Positions 22,951 through 34,270 are shown, numbered from the stretch's first letter. The stretch: 64,000 nucleotides of DNA from Azolla caroliniana (GCA_043228905.1 JBHGNT010000007.1:5704001-5768000), one strand, 5' to 3'. Notes: generated by a model from the sequence alone, not told the origin. Made by a program: numbers and translations.

Positions 22951-24190
22951 TGCATCATCTCATCATCCATTATTAAAGCCTAATATTATGTTATGTCAAG
23001 CCATGGCATGAAAATGTGTGAAACCCATCAATGTTGTTATACCAAAGGAAACAAATACGAAAATACATAATTATTAAAAAAATATCTAGAAAGTCCATAA
23101 AGACTTCATTATCAAGTTTGTGTTAAACGATCAACCCAACCGCAAGAAAACAAATATAAAAACTATATCATTATGTTTTTTTGGAAAAAAAAAACTATAG
23201 CATTATAATATAAAGTATAAAAAGTTGGTAACATTCCGACAAAACTAATTGATGACTTTTTACTGAGTTCCATCAAACTTATCAATTCGACAAACTTGAT
23301 AGGAAAATGTAGAGTCAGCAAAAGATAAACCTTGCGATTGTTGATATGGACATTTTGTATCCATACATACTGTGACAATCATGAAACATTGTGTAACTTA
23401 ATCCTTTTCTGCTACTTCATGAAATTTGTGTGAGGCTCGTTTGAAGCTAGTATATCTTCGATTCTCGACATGATTTATATTACATTGGATGTAACCGAGA
23501 ATAAAATATATCAAGCGACTACCCATGACCAATCATCATATGCAAGAGAATTTTCCTTCTCGCAATCTGGCCATTGTCAACGTAAAGGTACATTAATACG
23601 GGTGGCAAGATGAGCCGTCCATATATATATATGTACTAAAGCACCACCTCGTCTTCTGAGTGACTCAGATAAGTATATAATTTGATGTGGCCAGAGATGG
23701 CATGAAAATTGATATTAGACGGGGGGGGGGGGGGGGGGGGGGGGCATCTATACAAGAAAGAAAATAGGGGATAAAATTAGTCGACCACTGTCGTGTCAAA
23801 AACCCTAGAGATCGAAGCAAGTGGTATGCTCAGCTCAGCTCACGAAAATCTCACCAAATCAGCGGCCAGAAAAGAGACAAAATCCGATCCGATTGACGAC
23901 TACTCTGATGGCTCCTGCTTCGACATATCCATCGCTTGTTAAAATTTGCTGGTCCACGAGATCTCCCACTTTGCAGCATGGCATATGCTTGTTTCATTGT
24001 TTCCGACTCACATTGCACTCGTGGAGCCGTGGTGTGCAGTGCGTACGGTCAATAATTTGTCCGGCACGATGGCCCACCAGCATGGACAAGTGTGAAACCG
24101 AACACATCTCTAGGCACTAGTGTGAATGAACCCAAGAGATTATCACTCAGACCTCACCATAGCTGAACAACCTCACCTTTTAGGTACACC
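22951..24190. other. Intergenic; contains a (G)24 run
   Basis: A homopolymer of 24 G lies at 23721-23744; its exact length may be unreliable in any assembly. The frame at 23821-24120 has no recognisable domain. Confidence 0.45.
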
Positions 24191-24220
24191 CCCTAACCCT
24201 AACCCTAACCCTAACCCTAA
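24191..24220 (+). repeat. Interstitial telomere-type repeat (CCCTAA)5
   Basis: Five perfect hexamers CCCTAA (TTAGGG on the other strand), followed by 'tcctg'. The usual plant telomere unit is the heptamer CCCTAAA. Further telo-box-like words occur at about 24301, 24453, 24481 and 24527, leading into the Ser-rich frame. Confidence 0.95.
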
Positions 24221-24541
24221 TCCTGTAAATTTCTGCATATCCTACCCCCAAATTCTAGCCGTCTCTCTGTCTGCCGTGAGCCCTCGCTAAATACTCTTCT
24301 AAACCCTAACTCTCAACCTTACTCCGACCTTCTGCTCCCTAGATCCTAACCCGAAATCTTCGTCAAAAACCCCCAGAGCTCTGTTCAAGAACCCCATTTC
24401 TTAGCTCCCTGTCGAAGGCCTGCCCGTCTTAACTCCTGTGTCACACACCTCTAACCCTAATCCTACTAACCCGCGTTTAAAAACCCTAACCTTTGGTCCA
24501 GACGATCCTCTGTTTTTGAACCCAAAATCTAACCCTAACTC
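24221..24541 (+). promoter_or_regulatory. Telo-box-rich putative promoter or 5' leader
   Basis: Repeated 'aaaccctaa' and 'ctaaccctaa' words (24301, 24453, 24481, 24527) with C-rich sequence, as found near starts of many plant housekeeping genes. They precede the ATG at 24542. The role is inferred from this motif class only. Confidence 0.4.
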
Positions 24542-25060
24542 CATGGATATGCACCCGTCTGGTTTCCCTGGCTTGGTAGGTCCTGAGGGGGGATCAGGGT
24601 TCAACCATTTCGATATCTCTTCGCATTTCCGCATCCTCCCAAACACAAGCTCCAGTGATAGCAATCACTCAGCTCAAGACTCCCTGTCTCTGCGATCAAT
24701 GCTTCAACCTCCACATCTCCAAGCATGTCGTTCGTCCCCACATCCGCCATCTCCATCCTCTTCTTCTCAACCATCTTCTTCTTCTTCGTCCATTTCGTCG
24801 TCGACAATTACTTCTTCCTTGACCATGCAACCTCTTCGTCTGGCTGAAGAGATCTGCCATGGAAGTGGTAGTAGGAATGGGAGCCCTCGCTTGTCTTCCC
24901 CTCCTTCTCCTTCTCCTTCCCCCTTTCTTCCTTCTTTGCTCACTTCGTCACCTGGTTTTGCAACATCTTCCAAATCCGCGGCTTCTGCAGGTTCTCCCCC
25001 ATCAGTTCGTCTTCCAAGTCAAGAGCGTGATTCAGATCCCGTCTTCCTCGAGGAAATATA
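24542..25060 (+). CDS. Ser/Pro-rich open frame, unknown, possible first exon
   Basis: The ATG at 24542 starts 'MDMHPSGFPGLVGPEGG' and the frame runs about 172 residues, dominated by Ser and Pro ('SPSSSSQPSSSSSSISSST', 'SSPPSPSPSPFLPSLL'). The sequence is low-complexity and probably disordered. The same frame is open upstream to 24438 but without better sequence. The end, 'RDSDPVFLEEI' then stop, could be a true end or the read-through past a splice donor; 'ATTGAG|gtcaga' at about 25070 is one candidate but lies after the stop. The telo-box-rich upstream region favours a real transcribed gene. I do not recognise the family and cannot place further exons before 28.5 kb. Confidence 0.35.
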
Positions 25061-27594
25061 ATCGAATTGAGGTCAGAATTCTTGCTTTCGATTCTCTCTT
25101 TTCTGTTTTTAAGGTAGCCATTCTCATAGGCATGGTGTATCTTTTTTCGGTGAAACCACACAGATGTATTAATTGTATGTAAAATCCACTTTAGTCTCCT
25201 CTACCTGCCTAGTATATGTAGGGAGAGGGACGGACCTGTAAAGCTAATATAAAACCTGGTATAATATGGATTTTCACTCGAGGAAATGATCCCTACATGC
25301 TCTTAACATCCAAAAATTCCACATAAGAATGCCTTTCATCGTCCACATAAGAAAAGCATTACGCACATTCCAATTGTCTTGCATGCACTCCCCAATATCG
25401 GTAAAGTTGGAATGATATCTCCAGCTCGTCATTTGGACCAACAGATGGTATATCTCTCTTGGGTGGTCTTTGTGCCTATGTGAATGTGTATGGATTTATA
25501 GCTGGTATGCTCATATGGATGTATGTCTGTACGGTACGTAGGTCTGCTATATTTAATTTCACACATGTATGGTGGATGTATGTATCTATGTATTGCATAC
25601 ATTTGTTAAGAGTATGTGCATACATACATGAAACTCTCTATGGGAATGGTGGGTATATGAATATGGTGTATGTCTGCTATACATATACATGAATTTACAT
25701 GATTAATTATGTGCATAACATACATACATACATACATATATGAGCTATCTATGTATGAACCCACATGCCCCATTCACACATGCACATGTGTGTGCTCATG
25801 CTAACATTATGTATATAAAACGCAAAATGGTGTCCACACAAACTTCACATATGATCCATTTCATGTAATTCAGTTGGTACTGTAGTGTTTATATGTATCT
25901 ATGTTTTCTTAATATACATGTGTGCATATATATATCTTTGTTTTATTTTGTTGTGCGCAGTCGATGTTTGTATGCGAATATGTATAATTTTTTGTTACAC
26001 AGTGAATGAATGCATGTATGAGGTATGTAATCACATGCTATGATGTACTCTAAATCCATCATATTGATGATACAGGTTCCTGTCAATGTTTGATGCTGTT
26101 CAGGGGTTGGCGTGTCTCCTCTACAGACACAAATGTGTACATATATTCTCTTTAAATAGGGTCTTTTTTTTATTAGTATTAGTTTGTCATGTGTTTTTTT
26201 ATTATGGCAGAAAGAGGTGATATCAACACCTTTTACATTATCCTAAATGCATCAAGTTTTTCTTACCACCAAGAAAATGCATCGATTTGTATAGAGTTTT
26301 TCATCAACTTCTGTATAGAGATATTTGTCGACAACCAGCAAAAATGCGCTTTGTACAGACCTTATTGTCGCCAGCCCGACTCAACCTATCTTATGTTTTG
26401 GATATTTATGATTAAGAGGTTTTTTGTAATAGTAATGTTTGGAAATGTGTCTTTGTTCCTTGACTATCATTTTTTTTATCTGCCTTGCAAAAATGATTGG
26501 ATTAGTTATGTAGGAATTAACATGAGAAATGGTAGAATGTTTTCACCAAAGCAGGAGATATGCCTAAATGAGCTAGGCCAAAGTGCTAACAAAAGAGGGA
26601 GAAAATTTGTGATGGGTGTTGGCAATATTAGTATATGATTTTAGTATAGCCGCAATGGATATACTTCATGTTCTTGCGATTCTCTGTCAATACAATGATG
26701 TAAGTCAGTATAGTTGCAATGAATAATTCAATGCCCATGAGTAACGATCATTGGCAACTTTCTTGTCTGTTTCTTTATTTTATTGTACGAATATTCTTAC
26801 CAATCATCAGCCTTTATGGTTTATTATGGTGCAGGGGCTGATGACTCTTTTCACATGCCTTGGAATTCCCTCTCCCTCTACGTCTCATGTCACGATTGGT
26901 CTTTTGTGGATGTTAAGAAGATAAATTATTATGTCGTGAATTGTCAAAGTCTCTGTTTTTTGTTTTGCTCAACATTGGGAAACAATTATTTGATGATATT
27001 GCCATATTGTGGCTCAAAAGATCCTGACAGAGTCCATTAATTTGACTTCTGAAGTCTACGTTCTGAATTCTTTCCATTGTCTACTTCATGATGTGAAGTA
27101 TAATGTAATTTAATATAACCAGTTTGCCAAGTGATTGGATACTTGCTAATCGTATTGCAATTAGAACACAGGATTGAAGGCAGGTTGCAGTTTGATTTAC
27201 ATTAGGTTGAAAACTTATACCAAAGGATGTATACTGTAACTTCTTCATAAGCTGGACATTAATTAATTCAAGAAAAAAATTCAAAACATCTAGAGAATTA
27301 AAAATCAATTTTTTAGAAACTTTTGTATAGCTGGAAATGCCTCTTGTTAAGATAATTCATATTCTTGCTATGTTTCTAAGACTTCCCCTCATTTGTATTG
27401 TAGAAAATCAGCCAATTCAATGTTCTAAAACTATTTTTGGAATGACTAAAGCATTATGAGTTTGGGCCATGGAGAATTTATGATTGCTAATACTCTTATC
27501 AATCAACCGTTTCACATACATGTGCCACGTGAAACGTGGCCTTAATGCACCCTCCAAATGAGCTTTAATCATCTCTATATATGTGCTAAATGCA
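25061..27594. other. Long gene-poor stretch, no exon recognised
   Basis: TATG/CATA-rich simple sequence at 25460-26060, then AT-rich sequence. Could be introns of the preceding Ser-rich gene or intergenic. Frames at 26189-26638 and 26783-27040 have random-looking composition. Confidence 0.35.
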
Positions 27595-27738
27595 ATGGAG
27601 AAGCTTGAACACATTCGTCGTGCCCTTGACAACTTGTATGCAACAAAAGATAGGGAGAATGTGAACACTAAAGGTTATAATTCTATCAATTTGAGTATAA
27701 CAGATTTTGTACCAGAAAAAGAAGATGATGGCAGCTAA
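27595..27738 (+). CDS. Small 47-residue open frame, coding-like
   Basis: Starts 'MEKLEHIRRALDNLYATK' and ends 'FVPEKEDDGS' before TAA. Composition is charged and helix-like, unlike the surrounding AT-rich translation, and an in-frame stop lies shortly upstream. It may be a short gene, an isolated exon or a transposon remnant. No family is recognised and nothing nearby supports expression. Confidence 0.2.
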   Translation: MEKLEHIRRALDNLYATKDRENVNTKGYNSINLSITDFVPEKEDDGS

Positions 27739-28562
27739 TGCGCTGAAAGGGCTGATGGAGGAGTAATATAAACACACAGCAGAAAACTATATGTAGTTTG
27801 GGCACATATGCATGAAACGTACCACATATCATTGGATGTTAAATGGGAGAGATAGAAAAAACCAGCACCCCTGCAAACAAATGGGAATTTGGACAATAAA
27901 AATCCCTACATTATGAATGAATGAAGCAAATGTAACTGTCGCCAATTAGAGATCTGTACTTATGAAATGAGACACAACAATCTTATAGTACCAGTGCTAA
28001 AGGTGGATAGTATCCATGTATGCTTATGTTAATTGATTATGAATGAAATATGAATGATATATATATATATACTTGAACCCAATTCACATGATTAGATACT
28101 TGAGTTTGATTCTACACCTCATCTCAAACTTCTCCCTAGTTTGTTTTAGCACTTCAGTCATGGGGAGGCACTCTAAAGGCATCAAGTACTTCTATGCATT
28201 TCTTTCTACTTTTACTTTTACTCTCTCACACATGTTTTCCTATTTTAACTTTTACTCTTTCATCGCTCCTTTCTTCTATGGACATGAGATCACAACCATA
28301 TGTTCCATGATTTCATCTCCCTATCTACAGCTTACATGACAAGAGCTTGAATAGGAAGGACCAGCTATGCACCCTCAATTATAGATTTGATATTTGGACT
28401 TTTGATGTATTGCTTTTGTTGAACTCAATCTGATCTCATGATCGATCTCCATAGGTGTCAAACATGGATTCACCTCCAGTTCCAATCTTCTCATAATACA
28501 ATGTGAACCTAACCTTTGTATAAAGACATGGTATGGCCATCAATCAAGGCATTTCTTTGCAT
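27739..28562. other. 3' flank of the second PPR gene, no gene seen
   Basis: AT-rich; includes a short TA run near 28054-28068. Likely contains the PPR 3' UTR on the minus strand. Confidence 0.45.
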
Positions 28563-30419
28563 TTAATAATGGGGAAAAACAAGGTGCACCAGAGCCATGG
28601 GGGCTCTTACTTTTGGAGCAATGTTATTCAGTCTCATGATTTCAATACTTTTTGCACACTCATGCATGCCAGAAGCTGTGTAAATATTGGCCATACAAAT
28701 ATATGCAGTTATGTTAGTATTATCTAGTTGTATTGCCTTTTCAAAGGCAAATTTCCCGAGTCTCACATTTGCCCATTTTTGGCATGCACCCAACAAAGCA
28801 CCCCATATTGGAAGATAATCAGAAGATGGCATATTCTTTATGACTTTCATTGCCTTGTCGAAGTGTCCTGCTCGACCAAAAAGATCAACCATACAAGCAT
28901 GATGCTCAAAGTCTGGTGCAACATTATAGTTTTGGCTTATAATTGCATAGTACATTTGACCTTCAGACACTAAACCAGAGTGACAACATGCATTCAACAC
29001 ACAGAGATAGGTAACTGAATCTGGAGGAAACCCCTTGCCTAACATCCTTTTGAAGCAATCTATTGCTTCTATACCATGACCTTGTTGTGCATATCCCGAG
29101 ATTAAAGCATTCCAAGTGCCAATAGTCTTAACATGAAGTTCATCAAAGACTTCTTGTGCTTTTGTAAGTACACCACATTTAGCATACATATCCACCAAAG
29201 CAGTATGAAGGACCAAATCTTTTGCCAAAAGCCCCTCACTCATAATCTGAACATGAATCTGTTTTCCTTTCTCTATGGCACCTGTGCTTCCACAGGCCTT
29301 CAAGAAGCAAGTGAAAGTGATTGCATTCGGAAAGAAACCCTCACCGTTAATGCTTCCAAGGCACTTCAAAGTTTCTTCATCACCTCCTGGTTGACTACAT
29401 CCTGAGATTAATGAATTCCAAGAGACTATGTCTCGTATGGGAAGATCATCAAAGACTCGTTTTGCTTTTTCAATTGCCCCACACTTGGCGTACATGTCCA
29501 CCAAAGCATTGCCTAACACAATCTGCTTATTCAGTATTCCCTTACTTAGAATCTCAGTATGGATCAATTTTCCTTTGTCGAGTGACCTGATGCTGGAACA
29601 AGCCTTCAAGATCGAGATACATGTGATGGCATTTGCAAAGATGCCCTCATTTTGCATCTGTACATAACAATACAATGCATCTTGACCGTGCCCCTGTTGG
29701 GCATATCCTGAGATTACTGTGGACCAAGAAACTATATTCCTCGCAGGCAGTTCGTCAAGGACTTCTTGTGCCTTTGCAAGATCACCACATTTTGCATACA
29801 TATCCACTAAAGCATTACCAAGCACAATATCTCCTCCCAGAATCCCCTTACTGACAATGTCTTCATGAAATTTTCTTCCCTTTTCAACTTCTCTTATGCT
29901 TCCACAAGCTTTCAAGATGCAACTATAAGTGAAAGCATTTGGAGAAAAGCCAGCTTGTTGCATACATGTAAAACAGTCCAATGCTTCCTCACAATACCCA
30001 TGCTGGACATATCCTGATATTAATGCTGACCAAGAAACTACATTCTTTGTAGACAGCTTTTCATGTACTTGTTGTGCTCTTAGCAACAAACCACATTTAG
30101 CATACATATCCACAAGTGCAGCACCAAGCATGACATTTCCTTCCAACAAGTCTTTAGCGATAATCTCTTCATGAATTTTTACACCCTTCTCAACAGCTTG
30201 TATACTACCACATGCCTTCAATGCACAAATGTAAGTGATCGTGTTTGGACAGAAGCCTCTCCATTGCATCTCTTCAAAACAACGAAGTGCATCCTCACCA
30301 TGCCCCTTCTGAGCATAGCCTGAGATTCGTACATTCCAAGAGACTAAATGTACATCTTCAATTGGAAACTCATATAGAATTTTCTGCGTTTTTGCAAGAG
30401 CACCAAACCTGGCATACAT
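28563..30419 (-). CDS. PLS-class pentatricopeptide repeat protein, E-like, no DYW
   Basis: Single frame of 618 residues from the ATG at 30419. A predicted organelle RNA-binding protein, probably acting in plastid or mitochondrial RNA editing or processing. Five P-L-S triplets are visible through 'NVVSWSALISGYVQHGY'-type segments, with 'LKACGSI', 'EKGKQIH' and 'ALVDMYAKCG' words repeated. The C-terminus, 'LLGACQKWANVRLGKFAFEK' then 'YICMANIYTASG', is E-like and stops without a DYW domain. Repeats are more uniform than in the other PPR gene. The frame starts inside a repeat ('MYARFGALAKTQKILYEFP'), with a TAG at 30455-30453 and PPR-like sequence continuing above it. No targeting peptide is visible in the intact frame. 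Either the protein is now N-terminally truncated or an upstream exon is missing from this model. Confidence 0.83.
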   Translation of the reverse strand: MYARFGALAKTQKILYEFPIEDVHLVSWNVRISGYAQKGHGEDALRCFEEMQWRGFCPNTITYICALKACGSIQAVEKGVKIHEEIIAKDLLEGNVMLGAALVDMYAKCGLLLRAQQVHEKLSTKNVVSWSALISGYVQHGYCEEALDCFTCMQQAGFSPNAFTYSCILKACGSIREVEKGRKFHEDIVSKGILGGDIVLGNALVDMYAKCGDLAKAQEVLDELPARNIVSWSTVISGYAQQGHGQDALYCYVQMQNEGIFANAITCISILKACSSIRSLDKGKLIHTEILSKGILNKQIVLGNALVDMYAKCGAIEKAKRVFDDLPIRDIVSWNSLISGCSQPGGDEETLKCLGSINGEGFFPNAITFTCFLKACGSTGAIEKGKQIHVQIMSEGLLAKDLVLHTALVDMYAKCGVLTKAQEVFDELHVKTIGTWNALISGYAQQGHGIEAIDCFKRMLGKGFPPDSVTYLCVLNACCHSGLVSEGQMYYAIISQNYNVAPDFEHHACMVDLFGRAGHFDKAMKVIKNMPSSDYLPIWGALLGACQKWANVRLGKFAFEKAIQLDNTNITAYICMANIYTASGMHECAKSIEIMRLNNIAPKVRAPMALVHLVFPHY

Positions 30420-30452
30420 ATTCACTGAATTGCGTCCTACATAAGGGCTCTT

Positions 30453-30520
30453 CTAAATAAACCGTCTTCTTAGAATATCAACATGGATTCTAGAATCTTT
30501 ATTCATATATTTTCCTTCAA
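30453..30520 (-). pseudogene. PPR-like sequence beyond an in-frame TAG
   Basis: Reading up the minus strand in the same frame gives 'MNKDSRIHVDILRRRFI', then TAG at 30455-30453, then 'KSPYVGRNSVNMYARFG' leading into the intact gene. 'RIHVDILRR' and 'PYVGRNSVNMYA' are the two halves of one typical S-to-P repeat junction, so a nonsense change has split a repeat. The TAG also ends a 'TTTATTTAG' string that could serve as a splice acceptor. Confidence 0.65.
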
Positions 30521-30639
30521 ATATTAGCATGCATTTTAGCAGCTTTACTCACATCCTCTGCTTCGAACATCAGGACGCATTCTAGTACCATTACTCAGAT
30601 TTTGGTTTCGATACAAACCTTCGGTGAAGCGACAACACT

Positions 30640-31740
30640 TATAATTTCTCTGGTGGATATGGTGGAAACCCTCTTGTTTTCTAAAAGAGAACTCTCCATG
30701 TTTCAATATGATGTCTTGCAAATCTTGAAACAAACTCTTCATGTTTCAAGATAATCCCTTGGAAATCTAGAAACAAACCCTCCTAGCTCCGTCTACATCG
30801 TAAAAAGAAACGACCTTCATTGTGGGGATAGTAAAAATCCTTTAGGCCCTTGGAATTGTCGTATGCTTCCATTTCATTTAGAGTAATAGATGAAAATTTA
30901 CCCTAATTTTTTTTTTTCTGATAATATTTAAATAAGTTAGTGAACCTTTTGTATAGAAAATCATTGAATATCAAAGGGTGAAGACTTCACTAACTTTGCG
31001 AATTCAAAATAAATTGAGAAAGCCCACTCAACCACAGCATTTAGCTTTGCCTAACATTTCTAAATAATATCAATAAGAGAAATGTTAGTACCTTAGAGGA
31101 AACCTTGTTTCCAACACAATGCTCTCCATAATATCTGGACCCTGAATCATCATAATCTTCATCTACATCTTGAAACAAGAACTCCTAAGCTCCACTTACA
31201 TTAGTAAATGGCAAGTAACTTCCTTGTTGAGATGGTTAAAAGTCCTTCTTGTTTGCCAACACATGGGTGTCCACATTTCAATAACTCATCTTGGAATCAT
31301 CATGCTCTTCCATTTAACATCTTGAAACAATCTCTCCATATATTACATGTAAATCATTAAACGAAATAACCTTGGAACTATTTCACCTTGGAATAATCAT
31401 GATTGATTCATTACTCTTCCACATATTAGAAACAGAGATTACCTCCATATTTCACAGCACATATTTCCATTTGCAGCTTGAAGGAAGCTCTCAAATTCCG
31501 TTTTCATAAGGAAAAAGGTATTTTAACTCCCTGGTGGATATATGGTGAAAATTGTTTTGCTTCCAATATCGCACTCTATTCGGAAATCGGCATGATATAC
31601 ATTCATCCATTCACACCACTGAAAAAAATCTATCCAAGTAGTTCAATTTACATCATAAGAAAACGAGAAGAAAGTTACTTCTCTTGCTGATATATACTTC
31701 TATTTCCAGTATCTTACATTTGGAATCATCATAACTCATG
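30640..31740. repeat. Degenerate tandem repeat, unit roughly 150-165 bp
   Basis: Diverged versions of a unit recur at about 30645, 30812, 31211, 31528 and 31676. Each has a 'ttctctggtggatatggtgaaaa'-like segment, then 'cttgttttc', a 'ctccatatttcaa' segment, 'cttggaatcatcat', 'cttgaaacaa' and 'tagctccatttacatc'. Spacing fits whole multiples of one unit with indels. Non-coding; upstream of the minus-strand PPR gene. Confidence 0.6.
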
Positions 31741-32175
31741 GAAAGAAAACTTGAAAAAAAGACAAATCTCCGTAAGGCTTCCTTCCTTTTCCTTTTAGTC
31801 ATTAAAATACCTTGGGAAACATCACATTCTGGACCATATTTACGGTGTAGTTTCTGTGAGGTTTCTGCCATTGGCATCGCCAGTTGTTTTCATCAGGCAG
31901 CAGGAGCAGAGCAGCAAGCAGAATATTATTATTTTACTCATTGTTTTTTTTCAGAAAATACCCAGAATACCGCTGAGGTTTCAGTAAATTATGAGAATAC
32001 CCTTCATATTAACATTTACCACATAACACCATCTCTCATCTGGCATCTTTATTCTCAATAAGTCTATGCTTCTTACCAATGCTAAGTAATAATTGAATTC
32101 TTCGAGTGCACAAAGTTAGTATAGACGAAAAGCCGAGCAAATTGATTGTGTTCTTAATCGTGCTTTGATGAAATT
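31741..32175. other. Intergenic, no gene seen
   Basis: AT-rich sequence with no coding pattern; a short CAGCAGGAGCAGAGCAGCA run lies near 31900. Confidence 0.4.
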
Positions 32176-32223
32176 GATTAACTTAAATGAGCCCCCATTC
32201 GTAGGGGCTCAGTTAAGTTAATC
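32176..32223. repeat. Hairpin: 20-bp inverted repeat with short loop
   Basis: 'GATTAACTTAAATGAGCCCC' (from 32176) is followed after about eight bases by its reverse complement with one mismatch, ending at 32223. The stem is stable and GC-rich next to the loop. Could be a foldback end of a mobile element, a terminator-like structure or a small-RNA hairpin; nothing nearby decides. Confidence 0.9.
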
Positions 32224-33119
32224 TGTTTAGATGTAACAATACCCCGAGTTACGTGAAACATACCATTCTGACTCATTATGCACTTATACTGTAACAAGGA
32301 TAACTAGAAAGATTAATCAACATAATATTTTGCTACGAATCGACGCCATTAGTCATGCTTTTAATACTTTGATTAAGAAAATTAATCACATTATGGATTA
32401 AAGGAGTTGATTAGAAAGATTACTCTAACTATTGTTATTACTACTATTTGTTATGGGCCACCATTCCCTAATTAGCCATCCGTTACCATTGTTGCTAGTC
32501 TTAGTAATGTTGACATGAATTAATGAAATTAGGGTACTTTGGTAAATTAAAAATTTGAAGGTTGTTCTCATAATGTGTTAGAATGTTAATGTTGTTTGGG
32601 AGTCTTTTTATTGGTGTTTCAATGGTTAGATGCATAAGCTTGACTTCATGAAACAAAATTTCTCACTTTCACTTTGAAGTAAGATTAGGTGTTAGGTCAT
32701 TGACGGATGCCTCGTTGACTATATGCATGTTTTTCCCAAAAATGTTCATGAGATGACATTGGAGTATGCTTTCCCCACATTGTGAACAATTATCTATGAT
32801 CTGTGTTTTGTGCACACACTTCTCTTTTGGTCATGATGTGCACCCTCAATTTAAATTTTCATTACTAAATATTTTGAACATTGAGTCTATTATCAACTCG
32901 ACACAGACTGCATGAAACTGTTTCACCATGGGCCCATGGGTTATAGTAGACCTGGCAACGGTTCGGTTCGGTTACCGAGTACTACTAGACCTATTAGGAT
33001 AATGATAATAAAATCAATCCATAAAAGTATGGTGTATAACACCACCATCCCTTTCTCTTTGTTGGAGTTCTATCTCCCTACCAAGGTTGCAATGCAAGAC
33101 TAGACCATCATATACCCTC
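32224..33119. other. Intergenic, no gene seen
   Basis: Rich in 'gattaat' words at 32300-32420; otherwise no structure apart from the 'ggttcggttcggtt' word at 32951-32965. Confidence 0.4.
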
Positions 33120-33870
33120 TAGTCATGACATGGGTAGGAGTGGTTAGAAATCATGCCCTTACATCACCAATGATGGAAACAACAATTTACAAATTGGTCA
33201 CCAAGAAGACTAGATGTGATTTTAGCAATGACATCGGTCTCAGAACTAGACATTCAACGGTTGTAAGTACTTCAGTACCTTCATTGATGATTATTCACAA
33301 CATACCCGTATATGCCTGATGAAGACAAGAACTGAAGTCTTCTCTCACTTTCTCATTTTAAATAGTCATTTGGAAAATGAGATGAATCACAAGGTTCTAT
33401 GCTTACAATCCGATGGTGGCCAAGAATACTTCTTAGATGAATTCACTTCCTATTTTGAAGAGAAAGGGATTCATCGTAAATTCTCTTGCTGGTACATGCC
33501 AAAACAAAATGGTGTTGTCGATTGGAAAATCGCATGATTCTTTAGATGGCCCACGCCACGCTGCAAGAGAAGAACATGCCAAAAATGTATGGATAGAGGC
33601 AACTATCATGGTTGTGTATCTTGTTAGTCACTACACAATTTAGGGTGCCCACAACATGACCCCTCATGAGAAGTATTTTGGGAGAAATCCTAACCTTTCA
33701 TTCATGAAGGTTTTCAACAACATTACATAATATCCACGTACCCAACGAGGAGAGGAAAAAACTTGAACTAAAGTTGGAGAAGGTGATCCTCGTTGGGTGC
33801 TCTTTAGAGTGTTTTAACCTTGTCATGATAGTCGTGGATAAGCCGAGATGTAGTATTTGATGAAGCAACA
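33120..33870 (+). mobile_element. Broken Ty1-copia integrase fragment
   Basis: Frames joined across stops and shifts show copia integrase and post-integrase landmarks: 'MKTRTEVFSHFLIL', 'LCLQSDGGQEYFLDEF' (the DxGxEY-type catalytic block), 'MPKQNGVVD' (usual PQQNGVAE), then 'ATIMVVYLVSH' and 'TPHEKYFGRNPNLSFMKVF' style sequence. At least two frame changes and several stops are present, and no reverse transcriptase, protease or long terminal repeats are found, so it is a dead remnant. Confidence 0.8.
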
Positions 33871-34270
33871 TTGTGATATGCCTTCACATTAGTAACCCTT
33901 GTTGTGCTTGTGTCAGGAATAGTCCTAAAGCAGAGATGGAATTAGTACTAAGAAGAGTAGTACTATTAGTACTAAGAGGACGGGAGATTCTCGAGAGAGG
34001 AAGTGAGAAGAGGAGAGAGAGAGAGATAGCGAGGATGAGAGAGAGAGAGAAAGATGATGACAACAGCTAATAAATTATGTGAAAAGATAAGTACAAAGCG
34101 GCTGAGAGGCTTAAGACTGGCGTTGAACCAATTTGGTTCAACATAATGCCTAGTGCCTTCTTTTATAGTGTTGTCAAGAGTAATCATGAAACTTCTAGAA
34201 TGTTCCAGAGAAATCTGGAATATACATTACTTTCTTATAATAAAACATAAATGAAAATAATATCCTATGA
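33871..34270. other. Intergenic with GA-rich stretch
   Basis: Purine-rich GAGA sequence at about 33995-34060. Open frames there are by-products. No gene. Confidence 0.5.

Noticed and set aside
23721-23744. Run of 24 G as a structural element (G-quadruplex)
   Set aside because: A pure homopolymer may be a sequencing or assembly artefact in length, and there is no adjacent gene it clearly serves.
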